Assembly: GCF_000711955.1 (NCBI RefSeq)
Contig: NZ_JONR01000052.1
Span: forward strand, 1-28,214
Length of the DNA stretch: 28,214 nt
Direction of reading: 5' to 3'
Source of the DNA: Nevskia soli DSM 19509
GTDB taxonomy: Bacteria > Pseudomonadota > Gammaproteobacteria > Nevskiales > Nevskiaceae
Shown: positions 7,852 to 16,761 of the stretch, one piece after another
How the letters are laid out: each line of letters starts with the position of its first letter
Position numbering within the stretch: the first letter of the stretch is position 1
Notes under the pieces: generated by a model
Seen by the model: only the letters and a program-made list of their open reading frames with translations
Told to the model about the DNA's origin: nothing
Database searches by the model: none
Made by a program: the position numbers and the translations under genes

Positions 7852-9630
7852 TCAGGACTGCAGATGCTCTTTCCTGAAATCCTGCAGCCTCTGCATCGCA
7901 TGCTCATACCCCCGCTCCGCAATCTCATCCAGCCGCTTCCAGGCAAACAACGCAATCCCCGCCACCGGCATGCGTAAATAAAGATCCGCCCGGCTGGCGC
8001 GCAGCTTGACCCCGCTCTCGCTGGTCAGCGACATGCCGCCGAACAGGATGTCGATCAGCGATACCTGGGCGCGGTTGCCGTCGCGGCGCAACAGCGCCTC
8101 GGCATCGGGACCTTCGATGCCCGGCGCCTTGAGGCCGCCCTCGGTGCTGACGTCGGAGGCGATGATCGGTCCGCGCCCCAGCGCCTGCATCACGTCGGTG
8201 GGCAGGCTGTTGGTCACGGCGCCGTCCACCAGCAGGTCGCCGTTGTACACCATGGGCGGCGCCACGCCGGGTATGGCCATGCTGGTGCCGACCCAGGTGA
8301 ACAGCGGGCCGCTGTCGTGCACCATGGTCCTGGCCTGGCTCAGGTTGGTGCTGACGCAGAAGTAGGGCGTGCGCAGCTCCTCGATGCGGCGCTCGCCGAA
8401 GATGGTGTGCAGGCGATTGAGGAACTTGCGGCCGCGGATCAACGAGACGCGCGGCAGCACGTAGTCGTTGAGATAGTTGTGGGTGACAAAGGTCTCGCGT
8501 GCGATCTCGGTTATCTCGCGGCTGTTGAAGCCGCAGGCCAGCAGGGAGGAGAAGAACGCACCCATGCTGGTGCCGCCGGCCACGTCGATGGGAATGTTCA
8601 GCTCTTCCAGCGCGCGCACCAGGCCGATGTGGGCGAAGCCGCGCGAGCCGCCGCCGCTCAGCACCAGGCCCAGGCCGCGCCCGGTGAGCTGGCGCGCCAG
8701 TGAGGCGTAGTCCACGGCGCCGTCCGGGCGCAGGAAGTGATGCGTGCTGGCGCCGACCTGGCTGCGCCAGCCGGCGACATCGCCGGCCGCCGCCTGGTCC
8801 GGCCGCAACAGCAGCAGGTTCACCGGCACGCGCAACGCCAGCTGCTTCAGCGTGTCGAGCACGGCGGAGTCGGCCGGCTTCCGCCCGGCGTCCGCCACCA
8901 CCAGCACGCGATCGCACTGGCGCATGCAGCATTCGGCCCAGGCGTTGTTCTCCGTTCCGGCGCAGTACAGCAGGTTGGTATCGCTGCGCTCGTGCTCGTC
9001 CAGCCAGTTCATCAGCTGCTGGTGCGCATGCGGGTCGGCCAGCAGCTTTTCCGCCGCGCCCGCACCCATCGCCGCTTCCAGCCGTTCCACGTCCAGGCAT
9101 TGCACCGGCGAGCCGGAAGACTCCAGTGCCCGCTGCATGCGGCGCGTCACATCGGCGACGTCGATGCCGGCATGGGCCGGGATGATTGCCATCGATTGCG
9201 CATGCCGTGCCGTGTCGAGCAGGGCCTGGCGCTGGTTGCGGCGCAGGCGATGCACAATCACCCGCGTCATTTCCAGCAATGCGGCCGGGTAGGTGATAAC
9301 GAAATCCAGCAGGTCGTTGCGGCCGATGCGCAGCAGCAGCGTGTCACGCAACGCATGCACGTCCGCGCCGTGGGTTTCGCCGGACAGCAGGCCGATTTCA
9401 CCCACCGGTTCCAGCCGCGTGATGTCGCCGGCGACGGTGCCGTCCGGCAGCACCGCGCGCAAGCGGCCGAGTACGACGATGTACAGATATTCCGCCGGCT
9501 TGCCGACGCTGAACAGCGTCTCGCCGCCGCGCAGCTCCTGCGCCGTGCACAAGGCCTCCAGCCGGACCAGGGCGGCGGGTTCCAGGCCCGCGAACAGGCG
9601 GCACTGGGACAGGATGGGCAGGAAGTCCAT
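7852..9630 (-). CDS. Patatin-like phospholipase with N-terminal cyclic-nucleotide-binding domain
   Basis: A 592-aa NTE/RssA-type serine lipase. Residues about 1-130 form a cNMP-binding fold (LFSVGKPAEYLYIVVLGRLRAVL, then PVGEIGLLSGETHGADVHA). A middle region to about 315 follows, then the patatin domain. That domain shows the oxyanion-hole loop SGGGSRGFAHIG (near 326), the nucleophile elbow GTSMG (Ser near 355) and the catalytic Asp in DGAVTNSLP (near 468). It probably hydrolyses (lyso)phospholipids at the membrane. I start at ATG 9630 because the cNMP fold begins immediately after it. The frame stays open upstream to 9927 only because it crosses a palindromic element, and that extension is not protein-like. 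The leader and any promoter must lie within or beyond that element, 11 bp upstream. Confidence 0.9.
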   Translation of the reverse strand: MDFLPILSQCRLFAGLEPAALVRLEALCTAQELRGGETLFSVGKPAEYLYIVVLGRLRAVLPDGTVAGDITRLEPVGEIGLLSGETHGADVHALRDTLLLRIGRNDLLDFVITYPAALLEMTRVIVHRLRRNQRQALLDTARHAQSMAIIPAHAGIDVADVTRRMQRALESSGSPVQCLDVERLEAAMGAGAAEKLLADPHAHQQLMNWLDEHERSDTNLLYCAGTENNAWAECCMRQCDRVLVVADAGRKPADSAVLDTLKQLALRVPVNLLLLRPDQAAAGDVAGWRSQVGASTHHFLRPDGAVDYASLARQLTGRGLGLVLSGGGSRGFAHIGLVRALEELNIPIDVAGGTSMGAFFSSLLACGFNSREITEIARETFVTHNYLNDYVLPRVSLIRGRKFLNRLHTIFGERRIEELRTPYFCVSTNLSQARTMVHDSGPLFTWVGTSMAIPGVAPPMVYNGDLLVDGAVTNSLPTDVMQALGRGPIIASDVSTEGGLKAPGIEGPDAEALLRRDGNRAQVSLIDILFGGMSLTSESGVKLRASRADLYLRMPVAGIALFAWKRLDEIAERGYEHAMQRLQDFRKEHLQS

Positions 9631-9640
9631 GTTCAAGCGG

Positions 9641-9914
9641 GGGGTCTGTTCACCATCATTTGATCGCTGCGACGGGGGTAATTTTTGTGCAGTGCCAGGA
9701 ACGACGAACGTAGTGTACTGACAGTACATAAGTGAGGAGAGACGACGCAATGCACAAAAATTACCCCCGTCCCGGAGGGTTGCCCCCAAAATCGCGTCAT
9801 TCGTCGTTGCTCGTCGCTCATTTAGTGGTACTAAATCTCGCTCCTCGCTCCTCGCTCCTAGCCTGACGCGATTTTGGGGGCAACGCAGCGACCAAATGAT
9901 GGCGAACAGACCCC
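9641..9914. repeat. 274-bp palindromic element with three-way-junction geometry
   Basis: An outer inverted repeat (9641-9671 against 9884-9914, 29 of 31 matching, GGGGTCTGTTC at each end) encloses two further hairpins. Arm A has a perfect 21-bp stem, 9671-9691 against 9751-9771. Arm B has a perfect 21-bp stem, 9779-9799 against 9864-9884. The arms abut the outer stem with no gap and are joined by a 7-nt linker, CCGGAGG (9772-9778). Each arm is capped by a triloop hairpin: TGTACT-GAC-AGTACA (9714-9728) and ATTTAGT-GGT-ACTAAAT (9820-9836). Arm B also holds three tandem CTCGCTC units (9837-9857). The element lies between divergent genes. It may be a non-autonomous mobile element or a structured repeat; I do not recognise the family. 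Confidence 0.88.
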
Positions 9915-10030
9915 TGGCCAAATCCATGATCAGAAGAAGAATAATGAATCGATCACGGGTTCAATCAGGGTTAGCGCGGTTACCATCAGGCCGGCGCACA
10001 ATATCGGCCAGGCCCCCGACTCCTTGCCCC

Positions 10031-10792
10031 ATGAAATCCACCGAACGTTTCAGCAACCGCGTCGACGACTATGCGCGCTGGCGCCCCGGCTACCCGGCCG
10101 AACTCACCACCTGGCTGATGGCGGAATGCGGTCTCAAGGCGGGCGATACGGTGGCCGACGTCGGTTGCGGCACCGGCCTGTTCACCCGCGACCTGCTGCT
10201 GCAGAACCTGTTGGTGCGCGGAGTGGAGCCCAATGCGCCGATGCGCCACGCCGCCGACGACTATCTCGGTGATTTTGGCGAAGCCTTCAGCAGCCATGAC
10301 GGCAGCTCCGAGGCCACCGGCCTGCCCGACGCCAGCGTCCGCCTGGTCACCGCCGCACAGGCTTTCCACTGGTTCCGGCCGGCGCCGACGCGCGCCGAGT
10401 TCGCGCGCATCCTGGCGCCGGGCGGCTACGTCGCCCTGATCTGGAACGTGCGCCGCGAGGACACGCCGTTCCTGCGCGGCTACGAGGCCCTGCTGCGCGA
10501 CCATGCGCCGGAATACGCCAGTTCCGGCGTGCCGGCGCAGGCCGACCTCAACGTGATCCGGCCCTTCTTCGCGCCCTCGACCTTCGTCGAGCGCAGCTTC
10601 CCCTACTCGCAGAACTTCGACCTTGTAGGCATCCGCGGCCGCCTGCTGTCGTCCTCCTATGCGCCGGCCGCCGGCACGCCCGGACACGAGCCGATGCTGG
10701 CCGATCTCGACCGCCTGTTCGAAGCGCAACAGCGCAACGGGCGCGTCGCCTTCGACTACGACACGCGCGCCTTCGTCGGGCGACTTGGTTGA
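10031..10792 (+). CDS. Class I SAM-dependent methyltransferase
   Basis: A 253-aa Rossmann-fold methyltransferase (methyltransferase type 11-like). The N-terminus ERFSNRVDDYARWRPGYP is common in a subgroup of these proteins. SAM-binding motif I is VADVGCGTG at residues 41-49. The post-motif region (VRGVEPNAPMRHAA) holds the acidic ribose-binding residue. LPDASVRLVTAAQAFHWF near 110 is the motif II/III area with the frequent AQAFHWF sequence. The substrate cannot be read from the sequence. I start at ATG 10031; the frame is open upstream to 9896 but that part overlaps the palindromic element and has no domain content. No strong Shine-Dalgarno sequence is seen. It converges with the M2 peptidase gene. 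Confidence 0.88.
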   Translation: MKSTERFSNRVDDYARWRPGYPAELTTWLMAECGLKAGDTVADVGCGTGLFTRDLLLQNLLVRGVEPNAPMRHAADDYLGDFGEAFSSHDGSSEATGLPDASVRLVTAAQAFHWFRPAPTRAEFARILAPGGYVALIWNVRREDTPFLRGYEALLRDHAPEYASSGVPAQADLNVIRPFFAPSTFVERSFPYSQNFDLVGIRGRLLSSSYAPAAGTPGHEPMLADLDRLFEAQQRNGRVAFDYDTRAFVGRLG

Positions 10793-10812
10793 GTGAGGCA
10801 TCCCCGCACATG

Positions 10813-10838
10813 AAAAAAGGGGCGCGTTGCCGCGCCCC
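10813..10838 (-). terminator. Rho-independent terminator for the M2 peptidase gene
   Basis: Stem GGGGCGCG/CGCGCCCC (10819-10826 and 10831-10838) with loop TTGC. On the minus strand it is followed by TTTTTT (complement of 10813-10818), 40 bp beyond the peptidase stop. The plus-strand side has no T-tract, so it serves mainly the minus-strand gene. Confidence 0.88.
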
Positions 10839-10877
10839 CGGGGTACTCCCTCCCACAAAAACGGTTGCCTGGGCTCC

Positions 10878-12908
10878 CTAACCCTTGGCCGGCGCCGGCA
10901 CGGCGGCGCTCTGCGGACCCGCCAGAGGATCGGGCGGCAACTGCCAGCCGCAGGACTTGCCCTGGTTCTGTTCTTTCAGATAGCCCATCAGCGGCGTGAA
11001 GTATTCGGTAATGGCCGAGGCGTCCATCTTGTCCTGCCCGGTCAGCGCCTTCATCGCTTCCGGCCAGGGCTTGGAGGCGCCCATGCTCAGCATGTCGCCG
11101 AACTTCTTGCCCGCTGCCTTGCTGTTGTAGATGTCGCACTGGTACAGCGGCCCGGTGAAGCCGGCCGCGTCGCACAGCGCCTTCTGGAACTGGAACTGGA
11201 TGACGAAGGACAGGAAGTAGCGCGTGTAGGGCGTGTTGCCGGGCACGTGGTACTTGGCGCCCGGGTCGAAGTCCTCCTCGGTGCGCGCCAGCGGCGGCGC
11301 GATGCCCTGGTATTTCTCGCGCAGCGTCCACCAGGCGGCGTTGTAATGCTCCGGCCTGGCTTCGCCGTCGAACACCTGCCAGCGCCACTGGTCGATCAGC
11401 TTGCCGAAGGGCAGGAAGGCGATCTTGGCCAGCGCGCGCTTCATCTGCGCATTGATCAGCGCCTTCTGGTCGTCCTTCACGTCCTTGACCAGGCCGATCT
11501 TCTGCAGATGCTGCGGCGTGATCGACAGCGTGATGGTGTCGCCGATGGCCTCGTGGAAGCCGTCGTGCGCGCCGTTCTGGTACAGCTCCGGCTGCTGGTT
11601 GTAGTGCAGGAAATAATAGATGTGACCCATCTCGTGATGGATCGTCTCCAGGCTTTCCTCGTTCGGCTTGATGCACATCTTGATGCGCACGTCGCCGGCC
11701 TGGTCCAGGTCCCAGGCACTGGCGTGGCAGACCACGTCGCGGTCGCGCGGCCGGGTCAGCATCGACTTGTCCCAGAACGAGGCGGGCAGCGCGGGGAAGC
11801 CGATCGACTGGTAGAAATCCTCAGCGATCTTCGCCGTGTCCTTGGCGTACTGCGTGTCCACCTGCTGCTCGACGCTGTCGAGCTGCTGCACCGTCGGCTT
11901 CCTGCCGGGATGCTCCTTGGCGAACTTCGCCTGGAAGTCAGCCAGCTTCTGCTTCTCCAGCGCGTCGTGGCGCTGCTGCAGGGCGCTGTCGACGTCGAGG
12001 CTGCCGGCGCCCTTGTAGGGTTCGACCAGGTCGTAGACGTTGCTCCAGTCCTGCGCCCACATATTGCCGAGCAGATCGGCCGGGATCAGGCCGTTGGCGG
12101 GCACCAGGTCGCCGTACTTCTGGTGCAGGCGGTCGCGCACGAAGCAGTGCAGCTGTTCGTACAGCGGTTGCACCTGGGTCCACAGGCGCTCGCTCTCGCT
12201 GGAGAACTGCTCCGGCGTCATGTCGTAGCCGGCACGCCACAACTCGCCGGCATCCTTGTAGCCGAGCTCCACCGCGCCCTCGTTCATCAGCTGCGCCAGC
12301 CTGGCGTAGTCCTGTTTCATCGGCTTGCCCACGCTGTGCCAGCCGGCCCAGGCGTCCGCCAGCGCCTGCGGGTCGCGCGAGTGGTCGATGATCTGCTCCA
12401 GCTGGTCCAGGTTGAGGCAGTCGTCGCCGCTCTTGCCGGGCGGGCAATACTTGCCTGCGCCGTATTCACCGTCGAGCTTGGTGGCGAGTTGGGTCAGCTG
12501 CGTGCGCTTGGCCTGGTCGCTCGGCGCCGGCACCGGGTTGGAGATCTTCAGCAACTGGATCGGCCGCGAGATTTCCGGCGGCAGGTCGAGGCCGTTGTAC
12601 TTCTTCGATTCCTCGATCAGCTGGCTTTGCAGCGCCAGCGAACGGTCGTTGGCCTTGGCATTGAGCAGCTGGGTATCGTCGTTGATGAAGGTTTCGGAAA
12701 CCCAGGCGGCGGCGCTGCTCTCGGGGTACTGCGCCTTCAGCTGCGCGTTGACCTTCTCGACGAATTGCGCGGCATCGGTGGCGCTCGCTTTGGGCGGCGC
12801 GACCGGGGCGGCGGGGGCGGGCGGCTGGCCGCCCCCGCAGGCGGCGAGCAGCAGCGCGGGGGCGGCGAACGATAGCGCGAGCCGCCGCGGGCGGATGGCG
12901 TGATGCAT
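10878..12908 (-). CDS. M2-family (ACE-like) zinc metallopeptidase lipoprotein
   Basis: A 676-aa peptidyl-dipeptidase-type enzyme. The N-terminus is a lipoprotein signal (ALSFAAPALLLAACGGG) followed by a Pro/Ala linker (QPPAPAAPVAPPKAS), so it probably acts tethered in the envelope. The zinc site HEMGH (HExxH) is near residue 423, inside TIHHEMGHIYYFLHY. The third zinc ligand is Glu in GFHEAIGDTITLS, about 25 residues on. C-terminal segments FVIQFQFQKALC and ITEYFTPLMGYLKEQN are typical of the M2 fold. I chose ATG 12908 because AAGGGAG lies 5 nt upstream; a GTG two codons earlier overlaps that site. Monocistronic, with a terminator at its 3' end and plsB divergent on the other side. Confidence 0.92.
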   Translation of the reverse strand: MHHAIRPRRLALSFAAPALLLAACGGGQPPAPAAPVAPPKASATDAAQFVEKVNAQLKAQYPESSAAAWVSETFINDDTQLLNAKANDRSLALQSQLIEESKKYNGLDLPPEISRPIQLLKISNPVPAPSDQAKRTQLTQLATKLDGEYGAGKYCPPGKSGDDCLNLDQLEQIIDHSRDPQALADAWAGWHSVGKPMKQDYARLAQLMNEGAVELGYKDAGELWRAGYDMTPEQFSSESERLWTQVQPLYEQLHCFVRDRLHQKYGDLVPANGLIPADLLGNMWAQDWSNVYDLVEPYKGAGSLDVDSALQQRHDALEKQKLADFQAKFAKEHPGRKPTVQQLDSVEQQVDTQYAKDTAKIAEDFYQSIGFPALPASFWDKSMLTRPRDRDVVCHASAWDLDQAGDVRIKMCIKPNEESLETIHHEMGHIYYFLHYNQQPELYQNGAHDGFHEAIGDTITLSITPQHLQKIGLVKDVKDDQKALINAQMKRALAKIAFLPFGKLIDQWRWQVFDGEARPEHYNAAWWTLREKYQGIAPPLARTEEDFDPGAKYHVPGNTPYTRYFLSFVIQFQFQKALCDAAGFTGPLYQCDIYNSKAAGKKFGDMLSMGASKPWPEAMKALTGQDKMDASAITEYFTPLMGYLKEQNQGKSCGWQLPPDPLAGPQSAAVPAPAKG

Positions 12909-13252
12909 GTGCACTCCCTTGATCCTGAACTGGTTATTGCGCCGGCACTGAACACTGCGCGGCTGCTGTTAAAGTGTTCCGACTATGGCCGGCGAGCCGG
13001 TGGCGGTCAATCGTGCACCGCAAAAAAGATGCCGCAGGGGATGCGCATTGCCCCATAATCCGGTTTTACGCTGCCGCATCCCGCCATGGCATCAATCTTG
13101 TTGGCGCAGGAAGCGGGCATGCGGACCGGCGGCCGCGCGACCAGGGACCGCGCGATGCCGCAAGGACTCGAAAAACAAGCAGCACCAGGCTCGAATCGAA
13201 CTGAACCCATGAAACCGTTACGCCAGCACCCCGCCACCGGCGACGCCCGTCC
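12909..13252. other. Divergent intergenic region, M2 peptidase / plsB
   Basis: 344 bp with no credible gene. It must contain the promoters of both divergent genes, but no sigma-70 boxes of good quality were found. AACACT (12951-12956) is inverted as AGTGTT (12973-12978), a possible weak operator. Small open frames here have no ribosome-binding site or recognisable content. Confidence 0.5.
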
Positions 13253-15826
13253 ATGATGCGGGCTCTCGCGGCGTTCGCCATCGCCCTGGCCTATGCGCTG
13301 GCGCGCCCGCTGCTGCGCCCGTTCATCGCCTCGATGCGCTACCGCGTGGCGCCGGAAGCGCCTTCGGTGACGCTCAAGCTCGATCCGCTCAAGCCGGTGT
13401 GCTACGTGCTGCCGCAGCGCAGCTGGATCGACCTGTTCGCCCTGGACCGCATCTGCCGCGAGCAGGGCCTGCCGCGTCCGCAGCGGTCGGAGAGCGCCCT
13501 GCCCAGCGCCAACCGCGCCGCGGTGCTGTACCTGCCGGCGCTGCTCGAGGCCTTCGTGCTGCGCAGCCGCGCCGACTCCTCCGAACTGTCCAACCTGCTC
13601 GCCACCGCCGCCCACACCGCCGACTTCGACGTGCAGATCGTGCCGCTGTCGATTTTCTGGGGCCGCGATCCCGGGCAGGAGACTTCCCTGTTCCGCCTGA
13701 TCTTCGCCGACAGCATCCAGGCCGGCCGCCTGCACAAATTCCTCATCATGCTGGCCAACGGCCGCAACGTGCTGGCCAATTTCGGCGTGCCGCTGTCCTA
13801 TCGCAACTACCTGGCGGAAGCCACGCCGGACAACACCGCCTCCAGCCGCGCCGAACGCAAGCTGGCGCGCGCGCTGCACTTCCATTTCCTGCGCGCCCGC
13901 ACCGCGGTGCTGGGTCCTACGCTGCTGCGCCGCTCGGTGATGATCCAGGGCGTGCTCAACTCGCCGGAAGTGAAGCGCGCGGTCGAACGCGAGGCCAAGG
14001 CCAAGCAGCTGACCATGGCGCAGGCCGAGGCGCGCGCGCGCCGCTGCGTCGAGGAGATCGCGGCCAACTATTCCTCCACCACCATCCGCGTGCTGGAGCG
14101 CCTGCTGCACTACGTCTGGAACCGCATCTACAAGGGCATCCAGGTGCAGGGCATCGAACGCCTGCGCGAAATCGCCCAGGCCCACGAAGTCATCTACCTG
14201 CCGTCGCACCGCAGCCACGCCGACTACCTGCTGCTGTCGTACACCCTGTACCAGTACGGCCTGGTGCCGCCGCACATCGCCGCCGGCATCAACCTCAACT
14301 TCTGGCCGGTCGGCGCGCTGCTGCGCCGCGGCGGCGCCTTCTACATCCGCCGCAAGTTCGGCAACGACGTGCTCTACACGGCGGTATTCCGCTCCTACGT
14401 CGACGGCCTCATCCGGCGCGGCTACGCCATGGAGTTCTTCCCCGAAGGCGGGCGCTCCCGCACCGGCCGCCTGCTGCCGCCCAAGACCGGCATGCTCGCC
14501 ATGGTGGCCGAGTCCGCCCTGCGCCAGCGCGTGCGCAAGGTCGCCCTGGTGCCGGTGTTCATCGGCTACGACAAGGTGATGGAGGTCAACAGCTACTTCA
14601 AGGAACTGAGCGGCGCCGGCAAGCAGAAGGAATCGGCGGAAGGCCTGCTCAAGGCGACCAAGGTGCTGACCAAGTCCTACGGCAAGGTCTACGTCAACTT
14701 CGGCGAGCCGATCATCCTGCAGGACGCCGCCGATGCCGGCCTGCCCGGCTGGCGTGAGCAGCTGTCCCCGGAAGGCGAGGAACGGCCGGAAGGCTTCGCC
14801 GCCTGGGTGCGCCAGCTCGCCTGGGAACACATGCGGCGCGTCAATGCCGTCGCGGTGGCCGGGCCGGTGGGCCTGACCGCCTGCGCCCTGCTGGCCGCGC
14901 CGCTGCGCGCCGCGGGCGAAGACGAACTGATCGACCAGATCGGCCACCTGATCGAACTGCTCGATGCCTGGCCGGGGCGGGAGCAACTGCTGGTGCCGGA
15001 GCGCGATCCGCGCGCGGTGCTGGCCTGGGCCGCGCCGGTGGCGCGCATCCAGCGCGTGCCGCATCCCTGGGGCGACCTGCTGGTGGCGGCCGGCAAGGAC
15101 GGCACCCTGCTGACCTACAACCGCAACATGATCCAGCACCTGTTCGCCGTGCCGGGCCTCATCGCCAGCCTGTTCCGCACCCGCGGCATCCTCTCCGAGG
15201 ACGCCATCCTCACCGGCTGCCGCGCGCTGTACCCGTTCCTGCGCACCGAGTTCTTCCTGCCGTGGCCGGCGTCGCAGAGCGAGGCGGTGGCGCGCGGCTG
15301 CATCGAGCGCATGCTCGCTTCCGGCCTGCTGGTGCGCGAGGGCGACGACCGCCTGCGGCGCCCGGAAGTCGGCAGCCAGGCCTTCTCCAGCTTCGCCGTG
15401 CTCGGCCGGGTACTGGGGGAAACGCTCGAGCGCCAGGCCATGGCGGTGCTGCTGCTGGCCGACGAGCGCCGCAGCGGGCTGCCGCTGCAGCGCGGCAAGT
15501 TCGAGAACGACTGCCGCCTGCTGGCGGAGCGGATCGCGGTACTGACCGGGCGCGAAGCGCCGGAATTCTTCGACAAGGCCCTCTTTTCGGGCTACCTGGA
15601 CACCCTGATCGAGGTCGGCATCGTGGTCGAAGACCCCCAGCGCGGCCTGGTGGCGGACGACCGGGTCGACCGCATCGCCGAGCGTTCGATGGAACTTTTG
15701 TCCGACGAAAGCCGTCAGATGCTGCGGCAATTGCTGGCCCGCCGCCGCCCTGCCATGCTTCAGGAAGCCCCGGCCGGAACGCCCCAAACGGGCCAGCCGG
15801 GGCCGCCGCCTGCGAATCCTGGCTAG
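13253..15826 (+). CDS. plsB: Glycerol-3-phosphate 1-O-acyltransferase
   Basis: The inner-membrane enzyme that transfers an acyl chain to sn-1 of glycerol-3-phosphate, the first committed step of phospholipid synthesis. All four GPAT blocks are present: block I HRSHAD at residues 319-324 (catalytic His and Asp), block II GGAFYIRRKFG near 358, block III FFPEGGRSRTGR near 401, and block IV LVPVFIGYDKVMEV near 432. The length of 857 aa is somewhat longer than E. coli PlsB (807), partly from the N-terminus and a Pro-rich tail (GTPQTGQPGPPPANPG). The N-terminal hydrophobic stretch fits membrane association. ATG 13253 is followed at once by a second ATG, so either may be used. The FKBP gene follows about 100 bp later with its own promoter-like sequence. 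Confidence 0.97.
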   Translation: MMRALAAFAIALAYALARPLLRPFIASMRYRVAPEAPSVTLKLDPLKPVCYVLPQRSWIDLFALDRICREQGLPRPQRSESALPSANRAAVLYLPALLEAFVLRSRADSSELSNLLATAAHTADFDVQIVPLSIFWGRDPGQETSLFRLIFADSIQAGRLHKFLIMLANGRNVLANFGVPLSYRNYLAEATPDNTASSRAERKLARALHFHFLRARTAVLGPTLLRRSVMIQGVLNSPEVKRAVEREAKAKQLTMAQAEARARRCVEEIAANYSSTTIRVLERLLHYVWNRIYKGIQVQGIERLREIAQAHEVIYLPSHRSHADYLLLSYTLYQYGLVPPHIAAGINLNFWPVGALLRRGGAFYIRRKFGNDVLYTAVFRSYVDGLIRRGYAMEFFPEGGRSRTGRLLPPKTGMLAMVAESALRQRVRKVALVPVFIGYDKVMEVNSYFKELSGAGKQKESAEGLLKATKVLTKSYGKVYVNFGEPIILQDAADAGLPGWREQLSPEGEERPEGFAAWVRQLAWEHMRRVNAVAVAGPVGLTACALLAAPLRAAGEDELIDQIGHLIELLDAWPGREQLLVPERDPRAVLAWAAPVARIQRVPHPWGDLLVAAGKDGTLLTYNRNMIQHLFAVPGLIASLFRTRGILSEDAILTGCRALYPFLRTEFFLPWPASQSEAVARGCIERMLASGLLVREGDDRLRRPEVGSQAFSSFAVLGRVLGETLERQAMAVLLLADERRSGLPLQRGKFENDCRLLAERIAVLTGREAPEFFDKALFSGYLDTLIEVGIVVEDPQRGLVADDRVDRIAERSMELLSDESRQMLRQLLARRRPAMLQEAPAGTPQTGQPGPPPANPG

Positions 15827-15845
15827 AACCCTGTAACGACTTGGT

Positions 15846-15851
15846 TATAAT
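15846..15851 (+). promoter_or_regulatory. Consensus -10 box upstream of the FKBP gene
   Basis: TATAAT at 15846-15851 is a perfect -10 hexamer in an otherwise GC-rich stretch, 79 bp before the ATG at 15930. The matching -35 is poor (TAGAAC near 15824). It indicates that the FKBP gene is transcribed independently of plsB. Confidence 0.5.
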
Positions 15852-15929
15852 CCGGACGTTACTCTAAGACGGGCCGGCATAGCCCGCCTGTCCATTGCAA
15901 TCCCAATTTTCCATCTGAAGGAATTCACC

Positions 15930-16733
15930 ATGTTCAAACTTTCCCGCGTGCTGCTCGCGCTGGCCTGCGCCACTTTTGTCGTGGCCTGCAACAAGCCGGC
16001 CGGCGACAGCAAGGACGCCAAGCCGGCAGATGCAAAGACGGCTGACGCCAGCACGCCGTCGGATCTGAGCACCGATCCGCAGAAGTTCAGCTACTCCATC
16101 GGCTTCGACATCGGCCACTCCCTGTCCCAGATCAAGGACAACGTCGACGTGCCGGCGCTGGAGAAGGGCATCGAGGAAAGCGTCGGGGGCAAGACCGCCC
16201 GCCTCACCGATCAGCAGCGCGAAGAGATCAAGAACGCCGTCGCCAAGAAGATCCAGGAGAAGCAGGTCGCCGACCGCGCCGCCGCCGGCCAGAAGAACAA
16301 GGACGACGGCGACAAGTTCCTCGCCGACAACGGCAAGAAGCCGGGCGTCAAGACCACCGCTTCCGGCCTGCAGTACGAAGTCATCACCGAAGGCAAGGGC
16401 GACCATCCGAAGGCGACCGACAAGGTCACCGTGAACTACAAGGGCAGCCTGCTCGACGGCACCGTGTTCGACAGCTCCTACGATCGCGGCGAGCCGGTCA
16501 GCTTCCCGCTGGCCAACGTCATCCCGGGCTGGACCGAGGGCGTGCAGCTGATGACGCCGGGCTCCAAGTACAAGTTCTACCTGCCGTCCACGCTGGCCTA
16601 TGGCGAGCGCGGCGCGCCGCCGAAGATCGGCCCGAACTCTGCCCTGGTGTTCGAAGTCGAGCTGATCAGCATCGACAAGGGCGATGCCGCCCCGAAGGCA
16701 GACGCCGCCAAGCCGGCCGTGAAGAGCAAGTAA
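15930..16733 (+). CDS. fkpA: FKBP-type peptidyl-prolyl isomerase lipoprotein (FkpA/Mip type)
   Basis: A periplasmic, probably lipid-anchored prolyl isomerase and chaperone of 267 aa. The signal peptide ends in VVAC at residues 17-20, followed by an Asp/Lys/Ala linker. An N-terminal FKBP dimerisation region (FSYSIGFDIGHSLSQI to about 135) is rich in charged helix. The FKBP catalytic domain spans about 145-250, with conserved VTVNYKGSLLDGTVFDSSYDRG, VIPGWTEGVQLM and AYGERGAPPKIGPNSALVFEVEL. A Lys/Ala tail follows. A good Shine-Dalgarno sequence (AAGGAATT) precedes ATG 15930. A TATAAT box lies upstream and a strong terminator downstream, so it is monocistronic. The symbol is by family resemblance; mip would be equally defensible. 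Confidence 0.93.
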   Translation: MFKLSRVLLALACATFVVACNKPAGDSKDAKPADAKTADASTPSDLSTDPQKFSYSIGFDIGHSLSQIKDNVDVPALEKGIEESVGGKTARLTDQQREEIKNAVAKKIQEKQVADRAAAGQKNKDDGDKFLADNGKKPGVKTTASGLQYEVITEGKGDHPKATDKVTVNYKGSLLDGTVFDSSYDRGEPVSFPLANVIPGWTEGVQLMTPGSKYKFYLPSTLAYGERGAPPKIGPNSALVFEVELISIDKGDAAPKADAAKPAVKSK

Positions 16734-16761
16734 GCTTCACACAAGCTTCACGCTGCAACGA

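Noticed and set aside
9631..9927. N-terminal extension of the patatin protein by about 100 residues
   Set aside because: The extension is translation through the palindromic element; the cNMP-binding domain begins right at the chosen Met (9630).
10827..12875. A 682-codon plus-strand open frame opposite the M2 peptidase
   Set aside because: It is antisense to a gene with a lipobox, HEMGH zinc site and downstream Glu ligand, and it crosses the peptidase terminator. No ribosome-binding site or domain is seen.
12974..13212. Short open frames upstream of plsB
   Set aside because: Two overlapping frames cover the same bases, with no Shine-Dalgarno sequence and no resemblance to known leader peptides.
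13007..15787. A 926-codon open frame on the minus strand
   Set aside because: It lies entirely opposite plsB, whose four GPAT blocks are intact. The minus-strand product is rich in His, Gln, Gly and Arg with no domain, a typical antisense shadow in GC-rich DNA.
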